Source of the DNA: an uncultured Collinsella sp.
Lineage (GTDB): Bacteria; Actinomycetota; Coriobacteriia; Coriobacteriales; Coriobacteriaceae
Direction of reading: 5' to 3'
NCBI GenBank assembly: GCA_938005465.1
Contig: CALLNU010000025.1
Coordinates: forward strand, 1 to 60,441
Length of the DNA: 60,441 nucleotides
Within the stretch, counting starts at the first letter, position 1. Each line of letters starts with the position of its first letter. Below, one piece after another: positions 50,501 through 57,930 of this stretch. The translations under genes were made by a program, and so were the position numbers. The notes beneath the pieces are model-generated. The model ran no database searches. It was not told the DNA's origin and saw nothing but the letters and a program-made list of their open reading frames with translations.

Positions 50501-51043
50501 AATCTTTTTGAGCGCGCGCTCCTTGCGGCGCTTGTGCTTGGATATGCCGGCAGCCTCCTCGATCAGGGCGCGGCGCTCCTCGGGGCGGCTCTGCAAAATG
50601 GCGTCGAGCTTGCCCTGGCTGATGATGGAATGCGTATCCTTACCTAGGCCCGAATCGTGCAGGATGTCCTGAATGTCCATCAAGCGGCACGGGCTCGAGT
50701 TGATGAGGTACTCGCTTTCGCCCGAGCGATACATACGACGGGTGATGGCGACCTCGTCAAAGTCGACGGGCAGCATATGGTCCGAGTTATCGAGCACCAG
50801 CGTGACCTCGGCGACACCCACCGGCTTGCGCGCCGACGAGCCCGAGAAGATGACGTCCTCCATGGCCTGGCCGCGCAGCTGCTTGGCGCTCTGCTCGCCC
50901 AGGACCCACAGAATCGAGTCGGAGATGTTCGATTTTCCCGAGCCGTTGGGACCGACGATGACGGTCAGGCCCGGCTCAAATGACATATGGGCGCGGTCGG
51001 CAAACGACTTGAACCCTTTGAGCGTGAGGGACTTGAGATACAC
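47507..51043 (-). CDS. smc: chromosome segregation protein SMC
   Basis: SMC ATPase organising the chromosome with ScpA/ScpB. 1178 aa. The N-terminal head has VGPNGSGKSNISDSILW; two long coiled coils of Arg/Glu/Ala/Leu flank a hinge near 520-660 (GALGDDVLGRLGDVLEAP, YGPVVEALLGGYYVVDDL); the C-terminal head has LMSGGEKSLTALALLFAVY and FYVLDEVEAALDDANL. rnc lies 10 bases upstream and ftsY follows at once, the classic rnc-smc-ftsY order. Confidence 0.96.
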   Translation of the reverse strand: MYLKSLTLKGFKSFADRAHMSFEPGLTVIVGPNGSGKSNISDSILWVLGEQSAKQLRGQAMEDVIFSGSSARKPVGVAEVTLVLDNSDHMLPVDFDEVAITRRMYRSGESEYLINSSPCRLMDIQDILHDSGLGKDTHSIISQGKLDAILQSRPEERRALIEEAAGISKHKRRKERALKKIKSMDEHLTRARDINKEIARQLRPLERQVDRARKYKELSSRANELTQMLAVDELRSLQSQWNDLESRSKEGAAELELAQYRLGEKERELEKLQVMLEEKGLFVGDLGEQRRHMQDVVGRINSDMRLLEEKGHNMVSRLSDMRGQISSSEHQRRRVVEELEDARAQLEEVTGAHLQAQDDVDAAGPAATQLHERRVALDNQISQLTREQRDVQRVADNAALELAKVKDSLSNAEVEDNMYASRLEQIDEQLEEVTASLESRRDRAEELDSALDQARQAQIDAREATEVARAALKDLRARESEARNKLSEVRSELASQKKLDARMADSSPLVSRLMGALGDDVLGRLGDVLEAPRELEGLVEQLLAGDIDALLFDDAATLERAGRAALDQKKASGEALLVARGVSGGAATKGAAGSRLVDRLSVRSGYGPVVEALLGGYYVVDDLAAALAAPVVDGVTYVTPDGARVSCGGLVRVGLDAGEASGALERKRRIRELEGLEPDLAAVFEHVSDQVVEANAAVEEARAAEGDAAGEIARLEGERRSLLSEIGRLEQSANNAEVERVRISKRREQAAEAVRAARPRVDELSRSRDEARAQASDLGLQIAEANDELDRVRRDDSEAAGKLADAKVRLAQTSERLRSLKGRVPDLEHRLEGIDRRIRGTRQASRSLELLRLRVDPMHERYSALLERASDWAARLRDQASLEEADSASLKKTIEDAKAEVSRAKERVDAATATQNEFKVSRGKLEVQVEAAIKAITADGTTVLEEALMLPAPTDRDAAERELNQLVRQINNLGPVNQVAMEEYEQLKRRADYIEEQLADLESARKALTKITVAIDRKMRKAFLVTFEKVDANFREIFAMLFPGGQAHLEMTDPEHPAETGIEVVAQPRGKRITKMMLMSGGEKSLTALALLFAVYRTRTVPFYVLDEVEAALDDANLSKLIGALDVLRSDTQLLVISHQRRTMEDADVLYGVSMQADGVSRVVSQKLDRETGKVVNA

Positions 51044-51053
51044 GGTTCCTCGC

Positions 51054-51779
51054 TTAAACAGGCTTCTTGTTGAGAATCACGCCGTTGGTGGTGTAGCCCA
51101 TGCGGTCGAGCGCCTCGAGTGCAGCAGCTCCCTCGGCCTCCTTCTTGGAGGAACCGGTGCCGCGGCCTTGGCGAATACCGTCGATGAGCACCACAGCGGT
51201 AAAGGTGGGCGCATGCGCGGGGCCCTCGGAGCCGACCAGCTTATACGCAGGAGGCTCGTGTCCGTCTGCCTGCACGCACTCCTGCAAGAACGACTTGGGG
51301 TTCGCGGGGTGCTCGGCACGCTCGGAAGCCAGGTGCGGCTTGAGCGTACGGTGGATAAAGTCCGCCGCAACGTCCCAGCCGGCATCCAGATACAGTGCAC
51401 CCACGAGCGACTCGTAGACGTTCTCGAGCGCCGAGTGCAGGCCACGCGCGCCGGTGCCGGTCTCGGAGGCACCAAAGATGATGATGTCGTCGATACCCAG
51501 CTCGTGCGACACCTCGGACAGCGTGGCGCCCGAGACAAGGGACACCTTCAGGCGCGTGAGCTTGCCCTCGTCAAACTCGGGATAGGACTCAAAGAGCGAA
51601 CGGGCCACCACGGCGCCCAAAATGGAATCTCCCAAAAACTCAAGGCGCTCATAGCTGGCAGAGACCGGCTGGCCCTCGACGGCCGAGGGATGCGTGAGCG
51701 CTGCGCGCAGCAGCACCTTGTTATTGAACTTATGGCCCAGAATCTCCTGGGCGCGCGTGAGTCGTTCAGACAAAGCCAA
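51054..51779 (-). CDS. rnc: ribonuclease III
   Basis: Cuts double-stranded RNA, including rRNA precursors. 241 aa. The signature ERLEFLGDSILGAVV is near 45-59, with DAGWDVAADFI after it and a C-terminal dsRNA-binding domain (PKSFLQECVQADG ... GTGSSKKEAEGAAALEAL). The end of acpP is three bases upstream of its start region, so acpP and rnc are tightly packed. Confidence 0.95.
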   Translation of the reverse strand: MALSERLTRAQEILGHKFNNKVLLRAALTHPSAVEGQPVSASYERLEFLGDSILGAVVARSLFESYPEFDEGKLTRLKVSLVSGATLSEVSHELGIDDIIIFGASETGTGARGLHSALENVYESLVGALYLDAGWDVAADFIHRTLKPHLASERAEHPANPKSFLQECVQADGHEPPAYKLVGSEGPAHAPTFTAVVLIDGIRQGRGTGSSKKEAEGAAALEALDRMGYTTNGVILNKKPV

Positions 51780-51782
51780 GAC

Positions 51783-52025
51783 TTAGGCCTCCTTGGCGTT
51801 TTCAATCGCGTCGACGGCGTCGGCGACAGAGTTGAGCGACAGCAGGGTCTCGTCATCGATCTCGAGGTCGAACTCGTCCTCGATGGCCGTCACCAGCTGC
51901 AGACGCTCGAGCGAATCGGCATCGAGATCGTCAAAAGTGGTCTCGTCGCTAATGTCGGCGACATCGACGCCCAGCACGTCAGCGGCGATTTCGGCGATCT
52001 TATCGAAGATTTCGGAGCGATCCAT
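51783..52025 (-). CDS. acpP: acyl carrier protein
   Basis: 80-aa carrier for fatty-acid synthesis intermediates. The phosphopantetheine serine is in DLDADSLERLQL; the surrounding acidic helices (FDKIAEIAADVLGVD, AIEDEFDLEIDDET) are typical, though ERLQL replaces the usual DxVEL. The start at 52025 gives the normal length; the frame to 52127 is longer than any ACP. The position between plsX and rnc is conserved in many bacteria. Confidence 0.93.
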   Translation of the reverse strand: MDRSEIFDKIAEIAADVLGVDVADISDETTFDDLDADSLERLQLVTAIEDEFDLEIDDETLLSLNSVADAVDAIENAKEA

Positions 52026-52139
52026 AGCGCATCCTCTCGTATGTCCTGGAACACAACACAACACGGCAATCGGAGCCGCATTGCAATACGGCTCCGATTC
52101 TACCCCACGCGGTACAGGTTGAGCCACGTAACGGGGCCT

Positions 52140-53159
52140 TTATAAAACGATACCGTCCATGGAATTGGCAACATCCTGGACAAGCCCGGCGCGTACGGCC
52201 TGGGCCGCGGCAAGCGTACCGTTCTTGACGGCCTCGACCGACGTGGCACCGTGGCCGATCAACACGACGCCGCGCAGACCCAGCAGGATCGCGCCGCCCT
52301 TGGCGTCGCCCGAAAGCTTGGCCTTAATCTCGCGCATCTGCTTTTTGATGAGCAGCGCGGCGATCCTGGTGCCGAGCGAGGACATAAAGGCACCCTTGAG
52401 CTCCTGAAGCAAAAACTTGGCAGCTCCCTCGGTAGCCTTGAGCGCAATGTTTCCCGACATGCCATCGGCGACCACGACGTCAAAATTACCCGACGTAAGA
52501 TCGGTGCCCTCGCAGTTACCCACAAAGCCGGGAACCGCGGCCTTCATGGCCGGGAAGCACGACTTGGTAAAGTTGGAGCCCTTCTCGTCCTCGGTGCCGT
52601 TAGCAAGCAGGCCCACACGCGGATGCTCAATGCCTAAAACCACGCGAGCATAGGCAGAGCCCATCTGGGCGAAGCGCACCATGTCGTCCACCGTGACATC
52701 GGGATTGGCACCCATATCGCACAGCACCGTCAGGCCGCCGGCGCGATTGGGCAGAGCGTTGGTCAGGCACGGACGGACCGGCTGCTTCTTGCCCTCTGCC
52801 AAATACCTAAACGGCGTGACGTAGGCCGTGGCGGCAGCGGTCATGGCACCGGTCGAGCCAGCCGAGAAAAACGCGTCCGCATTGCCCTTCTTAATGGCAC
52901 GGCACGCAAGCACAATCGAGGACTTGCGCTTGGTCATCACGGCGCGGATGGGATCGTCCTCCATGCTGATGACATCGGGGGCCTCCAAGGCCTCCACGCG
53001 GGCATGCGCTGCGGCAAAGGGGTTGACGATTTCGGCGGGACCGACGGCCAAGACCTCGATCTCGGGATCTGCCGCAAGCGCAGCCTCGATACCATCGAGA
53101 ACAACCTGGGGCTTCTCGTCTCCGCCCACAACGTCTACACAAACGCGAACGTTACTCAT
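52140..53159 (-). CDS. plsX: phosphate acyltransferase PlsX
   Basis: Converts acyl-ACP to acyl-phosphate for phospholipid synthesis. 339 aa. Conserved stretches are VCVDVVGGDEKPQVVLDG at the start, KKGNADAFFSAGSTGAMTAAA, LCDMGANPDV and VVADGMSGNIALKATEG. The gene before it is rpmF and the gene after it acpP, the standard lipid cluster layout without fabD/fabG/fabH here. Confidence 0.94.
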   Translation of the reverse strand: MSNVRVCVDVVGGDEKPQVVLDGIEAALAADPEIEVLAVGPAEIVNPFAAAHARVEALEAPDVISMEDDPIRAVMTKRKSSIVLACRAIKKGNADAFFSAGSTGAMTAAATAYVTPFRYLAEGKKQPVRPCLTNALPNRAGGLTVLCDMGANPDVTVDDMVRFAQMGSAYARVVLGIEHPRVGLLANGTEDEKGSNFTKSCFPAMKAAVPGFVGNCEGTDLTSGNFDVVVADGMSGNIALKATEGAAKFLLQELKGAFMSSLGTRIAALLIKKQMREIKAKLSGDAKGGAILLGLRGVVLIGHGATSVEAVKNGTLAAAQAVRAGLVQDVANSMDGIVL

Positions 53160-53176
53160 TTCATATGCTCCTTATA

Positions 53177-53207
53177 CAAAAATGGCCGACTCATTGAGCC
53201 GGCCATT
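53177..53207 (-). terminator. hairpin terminator or attenuator between rpmF and plsX
   Basis: Arms AATGGCCG/CGGCCATT with inner CTCA/TGAG pairing, followed on the minus strand by TTTTTG. It lies between the rpmF stop and the plsX start, so plsX may depend on read-through or its own promoter. Confidence 0.75.
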
Positions 53208-53247
53208 GTGGTTCCAGTTGGAACGGCATCGCATCCAGAGTATACAG

Positions 53248-53427
53248 TTACTCGGTAACGATAACCTCGCGGTCCTTGTAGAAACCGCAGCTGGGGCACA
53301 CGTGGTGCGGAAGCTTAACAGCGCCGCAACGGGGACACGTGGACTGAGCCGCAGCCGAGATCTTCATGTTGGCGGAACGACGGGTATGGGTGCGGATACG
53401 ACCCTGCTTTTGTTTAGGTACGGGCAT
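53248..53427 (-). CDS. rpmF: 50S ribosomal protein L32
   Basis: 59-aa ribosomal protein, read on the minus strand: MPVPKQKQGRIRTHTRRSAN at the start, a zinc-binding CPRC and CPSC pair in the second half, and a DREVIVTE end. The four cysteines mark the zinc-containing (C+) form. It sits between DUF177 and plsX, the usual place. Confidence 0.94.
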   Translation of the reverse strand: MPVPKQKQGRIRTHTRRSANMKISAAAQSTCPRCGAVKLPHHVCPSCGFYKDREVIVTE

Positions 53428-53491
53428 AGTGACCTTCCTTATGAACTATCCAGTGTGGCGATTACGCGCAAGTAGCGATACTACCACAGTT

Positions 53492-54046
53492 TTACTCGTC
53501 AAGCTTGAGATTCTTTAATGCTGCAAATGGATTTTCCGTGGCAGCGGCCCATTCGGCCTCCGCCTGGGCGGCGCAATCGCATTGCTCGACGTTGAGATTG
53601 ATACCGCAGGTGGGGCAAAGGCCGCGGCAATCGGGCTTGCACAGGACAACGAACGGCGTATCCATGACGACCGCGTCGTTGATGGGCTCGCCCAGATCGA
53701 CGATGCGATCCTCGCCCAGCAACTCGTAGCCGTCTTCGTAGGCCTCGGGGTCCTCGGGCTCCTCAAAGAGGTAGAATTCCTCGATCTCGCCTGCGATATC
53801 AAACGAGGCGGGCTCCAGGCAGCGGTCGCACTCGCCGATGGCGTGGGCGCGGACCATGCCCGAAAGCAGAACGCCGGTACCGACGTTGGTAAAGACTACG
53901 TCGTAGGCAATGCCGTCCTGCAGCTGGTACTCCTTCTCGCCCACCGTGTAGGCGGCGACATCGACCTTGCCGGTCAGCGGATATGAGTCTCCGGGAAACT
54001 CGAGCTGCTCGGAAAGATCAACGGTTACACTCGGGAACTCAGCCAT
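53492..54046 (-). CDS. DUF177/YceD-family protein
   Basis: Conserved protein upstream of rpmF in most bacteria, about 184 aa; relatives are implicated in 23S rRNA metabolism. Marks are GECDRCLEPASFDIAGEIEE and the C-terminal zinc-ribbon-like CKPDCRGLCPTCGINLN. The start at 54046 overlaps the stop of the upstream coiled-coil gene (TAATG), so translation is coupled; an in-frame start two codons upstream is less likely. Confidence 0.9.
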   Translation of the reverse strand: MAEFPSVTVDLSEQLEFPGDSYPLTGKVDVAAYTVGEKEYQLQDGIAYDVVFTNVGTGVLLSGMVRAHAIGECDRCLEPASFDIAGEIEEFYLFEEPEDPEAYEDGYELLGEDRIVDLGEPINDAVVMDTPFVVLCKPDCRGLCPTCGINLNVEQCDCAAQAEAEWAAATENPFAALKNLKLDE

Positions 54047-54543
54047 TACCACTGACCGTTCTGCTGGGCGGCGCCCTCATTGAGCTGCTGACGGCAACGG
54101 GTCACCGTGCCGGTCAGGCTCTTGAGGTTCTCCTCGAGGTGCGTAAAGACCTGCTCGGCGTAATCCTCGGCGGCATAGCGCGTCTCACGTTCATACTGCT
54201 GGGCACGGTCGCGGATATCGTCGGCCTGCTGCTGGGCCAAGCGGACAATCTCCTGCTCACCGGCAATGGTGAGCGCCTGCTGCTGAGCATCGGCAATGAT
54301 GGAATCGGCCTGAGCGGCAGCGGAAGCCATAAGCTCCTCGCGCTCTTTGAGGATACGGCGGGACTTCTGCCACTCCTCGGGATAGCTCATGCGGATCTCA
54401 TCGAGGATGTTAAAGAAGACGTCGGCATCGATAACCTTCATCTGGGCGTTCTTGCCGAACGGCGTCTTAGCCTCTTCGATGAGCCCCTCGAGCTCGTCGA
54501 CAAGACTCACGATCCTGTCGCCAGGAAAATTCTCGCCCGGCAT
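54046..54543 (-). CDS. coiled-coil protein of unknown function (ATP synthase b-like/DivIVA-like)
   Basis: 165 aa, cytosolic, mostly helical. The start IVSLVDELEGLIEEAKTPFG is followed by ADVFFNILDEIRMSYPEE and a long Gln/Ala/Glu-rich heptad region (AQADSIIADAQQQAL, IVRLAQQQADDIRDRAQQ) that database searches often label as F0 subunit b or DivIVA-like. Such proteins occur upstream of DUF177 in actinobacteria; a role in envelope growth is possible but unproven. It overlaps DUF177 and follows coaD. Confidence 0.6.
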   Translation of the reverse strand: MPGENFPGDRIVSLVDELEGLIEEAKTPFGKNAQMKVIDADVFFNILDEIRMSYPEEWQKSRRILKEREELMASAAAQADSIIADAQQQALTIAGEQEIVRLAQQQADDIRDRAQQYERETRYAAEDYAEQVFTHLEENLKSLTGTVTRCRQQLNEGAAQQNGQW

Positions 54544-54611
54544 CCGGTCTCCTTTCATAGGTAACATATCATCGTGCTAGTTTACCACATGCCACCAGGC
54601 AATAAAAAACG

Positions 54612-55109
54612 TCACGAAAAGCGATGTTTGAGCGCTTCGACCACGTTGGGCGGCACAAACGTCGACACGTCGCTGCCAAGCGACGCGATTTGGCGCACCA
54701 CCGAGCTCGAGATATAGCCGTACTGCGGAGCACTCATGACAAAGATGGACTCCAGCTCGTTATCCAGGCGGTAGTTGAGGTCGGCCTGCTGCAGTTCGTA
54801 CTCAAAGTCGGTCATGGCGCGCAGACCCTTAACAACGGCACCTGCCCCCTGTTCACGTGCAAAGTCGACCAGCAGACCAGTGAAAGGCAGTACCTCGATG
54901 CCGTCCAAATCGCCGAGGGCCTCGCGGGCCAGCGCCACGCGCTCGTCGAGCATAAAGGTGGTACCCACGCCGTTTTTACCCTGTGATTCGGCCACGGCGA
55001 CGATCACGCTGGGAAAGATGCGGCGAGCACGGCGAATCACGTCGATATGGCCAAAGGTGATGGGATCGAAGGTGCCCGGGACGATTACGCGGTTGATGGT
55101 GTCATTCAT
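54612..55109 (-). CDS. coaD: phosphopantetheine adenylyltransferase
   Basis: Fourth step of CoA synthesis: ATP + phosphopantetheine to dephospho-CoA. 165 aa, normal length. The nucleotidyltransferase T/HxGH motif is PGTFDPITFGHID near residues 11-23; the second motif is ISSSVVRQIASLG. The ATG at 55109 is supported by GGAGGACACCC upstream and overlaps the end of rsmD by 8 bp; the longer frame to 55421 runs through rsmD and is not used. Confidence 0.95.
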   Translation of the reverse strand: MNDTINRVIVPGTFDPITFGHIDVIRRARRIFPSVIVAVAESQGKNGVGTTFMLDERVALAREALGDLDGIEVLPFTGLLVDFAREQGAGAVVKGLRAMTDFEYELQQADLNYRLDNELESIFVMSAPQYGYISSSVVRQIASLGSDVSTFVPPNVVEALKHRFS

Positions 55110-55746
55110 GGGTGTCCTCCGAAGGCACATCCTCGTCATTTTCGTTCTCGTCACCATGGTCGTTCTCGTCCTCGGCCACCCAGCGCAGCAAGTCGACCGA
55201 GGTAATGCCGTAGCGCTTCTCCCGCACGGTCTCAAAACCAGCTGGATGAGCGCCCGCATCGGATGCGGCATGCTCAAAGAGCGCGTAGGCCCCCGGAACC
55301 AGCAGTCCTTGCTGGGAAAGATTTTGCAGCAACTCCTCGACCGGCTCGGCGCCAAAGGCATAGGGCGGGTCGAGCAGGACCAAGTCAAAAGGACCGCCCG
55401 GCACACGGCCGCGCGAGGCACTCGTCAGCACATCGCCGGTAACGACGCGCCAGCGCGAGCGGTCGCGGCACAGCGACTCGATATTCTTGGTGATCAGACG
55501 GGCGGCATTGTGATCGATCTCGAACGTGGTGAGCGAGCGGGCGCCACGCGAGAGCATCTCGATTCCCAAGGCACCGGAGCCGCCAAAGGCATCCAGCACG
55601 CGGACCTCGTCCAAATCGAAATCGAACGCCGACATGACCATGGATGCACATGCCTCGCGCACGCGATCGGTCGTGGGACGGGTGACATCGCGCCCACGCG
55701 GCTCTTCGATCTTGCGGCCGCGCCATTCACCGCCGATGATTCTCAT
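55102..55746 (-). CDS. rsmD: 16S rRNA (guanine-966-N2)-methyltransferase RsmD
   Basis: SAM-dependent methylase of 16S rRNA G966. 214 aa. GGEWRGRKI and RPTTDRVREA open the protein, LDAFGGSGALGIEML is the SAM site and LVLLDPPYAFG the catalytic motif. The last 25 residues are an acidic Glu/Asp/Asn-rich tail not usual for the family. Its ATG overlaps the recG stop (ATGA) and its end overlaps coaD; rsmD-coaD is a common pair. Confidence 0.93.
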   Translation of the reverse strand: MRIIGGEWRGRKIEEPRGRDVTRPTTDRVREACASMVMSAFDFDLDEVRVLDAFGGSGALGIEMLSRGARSLTTFEIDHNAARLITKNIESLCRDRSRWRVVTGDVLTSASRGRVPGGPFDLVLLDPPYAFGAEPVEELLQNLSQQGLLVPGAYALFEHAASDAGAHPAGFETVREKRYGITSVDLLRWVAEDENDHGDENENDEDVPSEDTHE

Positions 55747-57920
55747 CCTCCGCTGACCTCCTTAAAGATATGTCGATAACGCGTGGCGACTGCATCGCGC
55801 AAGGGACGCGTCGCCACGGAGTCAAGGTTGCAAGCATACCGCAAGAGCTCGACCGCGTCCAAATGGGCCCACTCGATAAGATCCTCGTCGGCGTCCAGGT
55901 CCACAAAGCGCAGGGTCACGCCGCCGTGCTGGCGATAACCCAGAATCTCGCCCTCATGGCGCAGACGCAGGTCCATCTGGGCAAGCGTAAAGCCGTCCGA
56001 GGTCTTTTCGAGGGACTGGAGACGGTCTTGTGCCGCCGAGGCGCCGCCGTTGCCCTTGGAGTGCGTCATGACCAGGCAGGTGCCCGACACGCTGCCGCGG
56101 CCCACGCGACCGCGCAGCTGGTGCAGGGCCGCCAAGCCAAAGCGCTCACCGTTCTCGATGACCATGACGGTGGCGTTGGGCACGTCGACGCCCACCTCGA
56201 CCACCGTGGTCGAGACGAGCACGTCGATCTCTCCGCGCTTGAAGGCATCGATCACGCGGTCCTTCTCCCCCGCCGGCATGCGGCCGTGAAGGCGTTCGAT
56301 GGTAAGTCCCGGCAACGCCAGGCGCAGTCGGTCGAGCTCGGTTGCCGTATCGTGCAGCGGCACAGGCACGGTTACGCGGCCCTCGTCGTCGCGGGCGATA
56401 CCGGGTACGTCTTCCAGCTCATCGGCCGAATCGCTCGGCTCCACAAGCGGGCAGATCACGTAAGCCTGCTGGCCCTTTTCATGCGCCTCGCGAATGGCGC
56501 CGTAGGCTAGGTCGCGGCTCGACTCGGTGAGCACACGCGTCGTAACGCCCGCCCCCGGAACAGGCCGATGGCGGATGATACTCGTGTCAAGGTCGCCGTA
56601 GACCGAGAGCGCCAACGTGCGCGGAATCGGCGTGGCCGTCATAACGAGCAGGTCGGCACCCGGGCCCTTGGCACGCAGGGCATTGCGCTGGCCCACACCA
56701 AAACGGTGCTGCTCGTCGATGACGACAAGCGACAGATGCTTAAACGCCACGTCATCCGAAAGGACCGCGTGGGTACCAAAGAGGACGTCGAGTTCGCCCG
56801 ATTCCAACTGCGCATGGATCTGCTCGCGCTCGGCCGCCGGCGTGGCACCCGTCAGGAGCGCCCAGGACATGCCAGCCTGCGAGAGCAAGGGGCCGGTCTT
56901 GTCGGCATATTGGTGCGCCAGCACGCCCGTAGGCGCCATAACGCAGGACTGGGTGCCCGAATCGCCCGCGACGGCCAGTGCGCAGGCGGCGACGGCCGTC
57001 TTGCCGGTGCCGACGTCGCCCAGCAGCAGGCGGTTCATCACGCGCCCGCCATCGCACATGTCGTGCAGGATGTCTTGGAACGCGGCCTCTTGCTCGTCGC
57101 TCAGCGAAAACGGCAGGGCTTGCTTGAGCGCCGCCAGGTGCTCGCCCGCGGCGTGGGCGTAGGGAGCGACTTCGACCAGGCCGCCGTCGTTGCGCAGGCG
57201 CAGCGCCAGCTGAAGGCAGAGGCACTCCTCGTAGGCAAGGCGACGTCGCGCGATATCCCGCTCGGCCATACTCGATGGAAAATGAATTGAGCGCAGCGCG
57301 CGGGCATTGCTCATCAATCGGCGCTTGACGCGCAGGCGTGCAGGAATCGGGTCGAAGGGATTGCCGACAACCTCGAGCGCGCCGCTAACGATGCGGCGCA
57401 TCCACGCCTGGCTCACGCCATCGCTCACGTAATGGACCGGCAGAATGGTACCCGCGGCACGCCCGCCCTCGAGCTTTTCGAAATGCGGAGAGGCCATCTG
57501 CTTAAAGCCGTAGGCAAACTCGACCTTACCCATCACGGCCAGGCGGTCGCCCTGTTTAAACTGCTGGGCAATCCAAGGCTGACGGAAAAAGGCGACCTGC
57601 AGCACACCCGTCTCGTCCGCCAGCGAAACCTCGGTCACCTGCATACGCGGACGGGGCTGCTTTTGAACGATACGATCGACCGTGGCGACTATCGTGCACA
57701 CAGTACCGATGGGAGCCATCTCGATGGACCAGGAGCGCGTAAAGTCCAGGTATCGATGAGGGATATGGAGAAGGAGGTCCCCCACCGTCCAAATTCCCAG
57801 ACGGCGAAGGGCCTCCTCACGTTTACCCGAAACATATTTGAGTCGCGCGATATCCTCGTCGAGCGCATTGCTCTGGGCAAAGCGCTCCGAGACGCGCGGC
57901 ACGGAGCACAGCTCGGACAT
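55743..57920 (-). CDS. recG: ATP-dependent DNA helicase RecG
   Basis: Branch-migrating helicase for stalled forks and Holliday junctions. 725 aa. An N-terminal wedge/OB domain (about 60-170), then SF2 motifs: Walker A LLLGDVGTGKTAVAA, DEQHRFGVGQ (DEQH box), TATPIPRT, STTVVEVGVDVPNA and QLRGRVGRG. It follows fakA by 10 bases and overlaps rsmD. This fakA-recG-rsmD-coaD order is widespread. Confidence 0.95.
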   Translation of the reverse strand: MSELCSVPRVSERFAQSNALDEDIARLKYVSGKREEALRRLGIWTVGDLLLHIPHRYLDFTRSWSIEMAPIGTVCTIVATVDRIVQKQPRPRMQVTEVSLADETGVLQVAFFRQPWIAQQFKQGDRLAVMGKVEFAYGFKQMASPHFEKLEGGRAAGTILPVHYVSDGVSQAWMRRIVSGALEVVGNPFDPIPARLRVKRRLMSNARALRSIHFPSSMAERDIARRRLAYEECLCLQLALRLRNDGGLVEVAPYAHAAGEHLAALKQALPFSLSDEQEAAFQDILHDMCDGGRVMNRLLLGDVGTGKTAVAACALAVAGDSGTQSCVMAPTGVLAHQYADKTGPLLSQAGMSWALLTGATPAAEREQIHAQLESGELDVLFGTHAVLSDDVAFKHLSLVVIDEQHRFGVGQRNALRAKGPGADLLVMTATPIPRTLALSVYGDLDTSIIRHRPVPGAGVTTRVLTESSRDLAYGAIREAHEKGQQAYVICPLVEPSDSADELEDVPGIARDDEGRVTVPVPLHDTATELDRLRLALPGLTIERLHGRMPAGEKDRVIDAFKRGEIDVLVSTTVVEVGVDVPNATVMVIENGERFGLAALHQLRGRVGRGSVSGTCLVMTHSKGNGGASAAQDRLQSLEKTSDGFTLAQMDLRLRHEGEILGYRQHGGVTLRFVDLDADEDLIEWAHLDAVELLRYACNLDSVATRPLRDAVATRYRHIFKEVSGG

Positions 57921-57930
57921 GGGCAGATGC

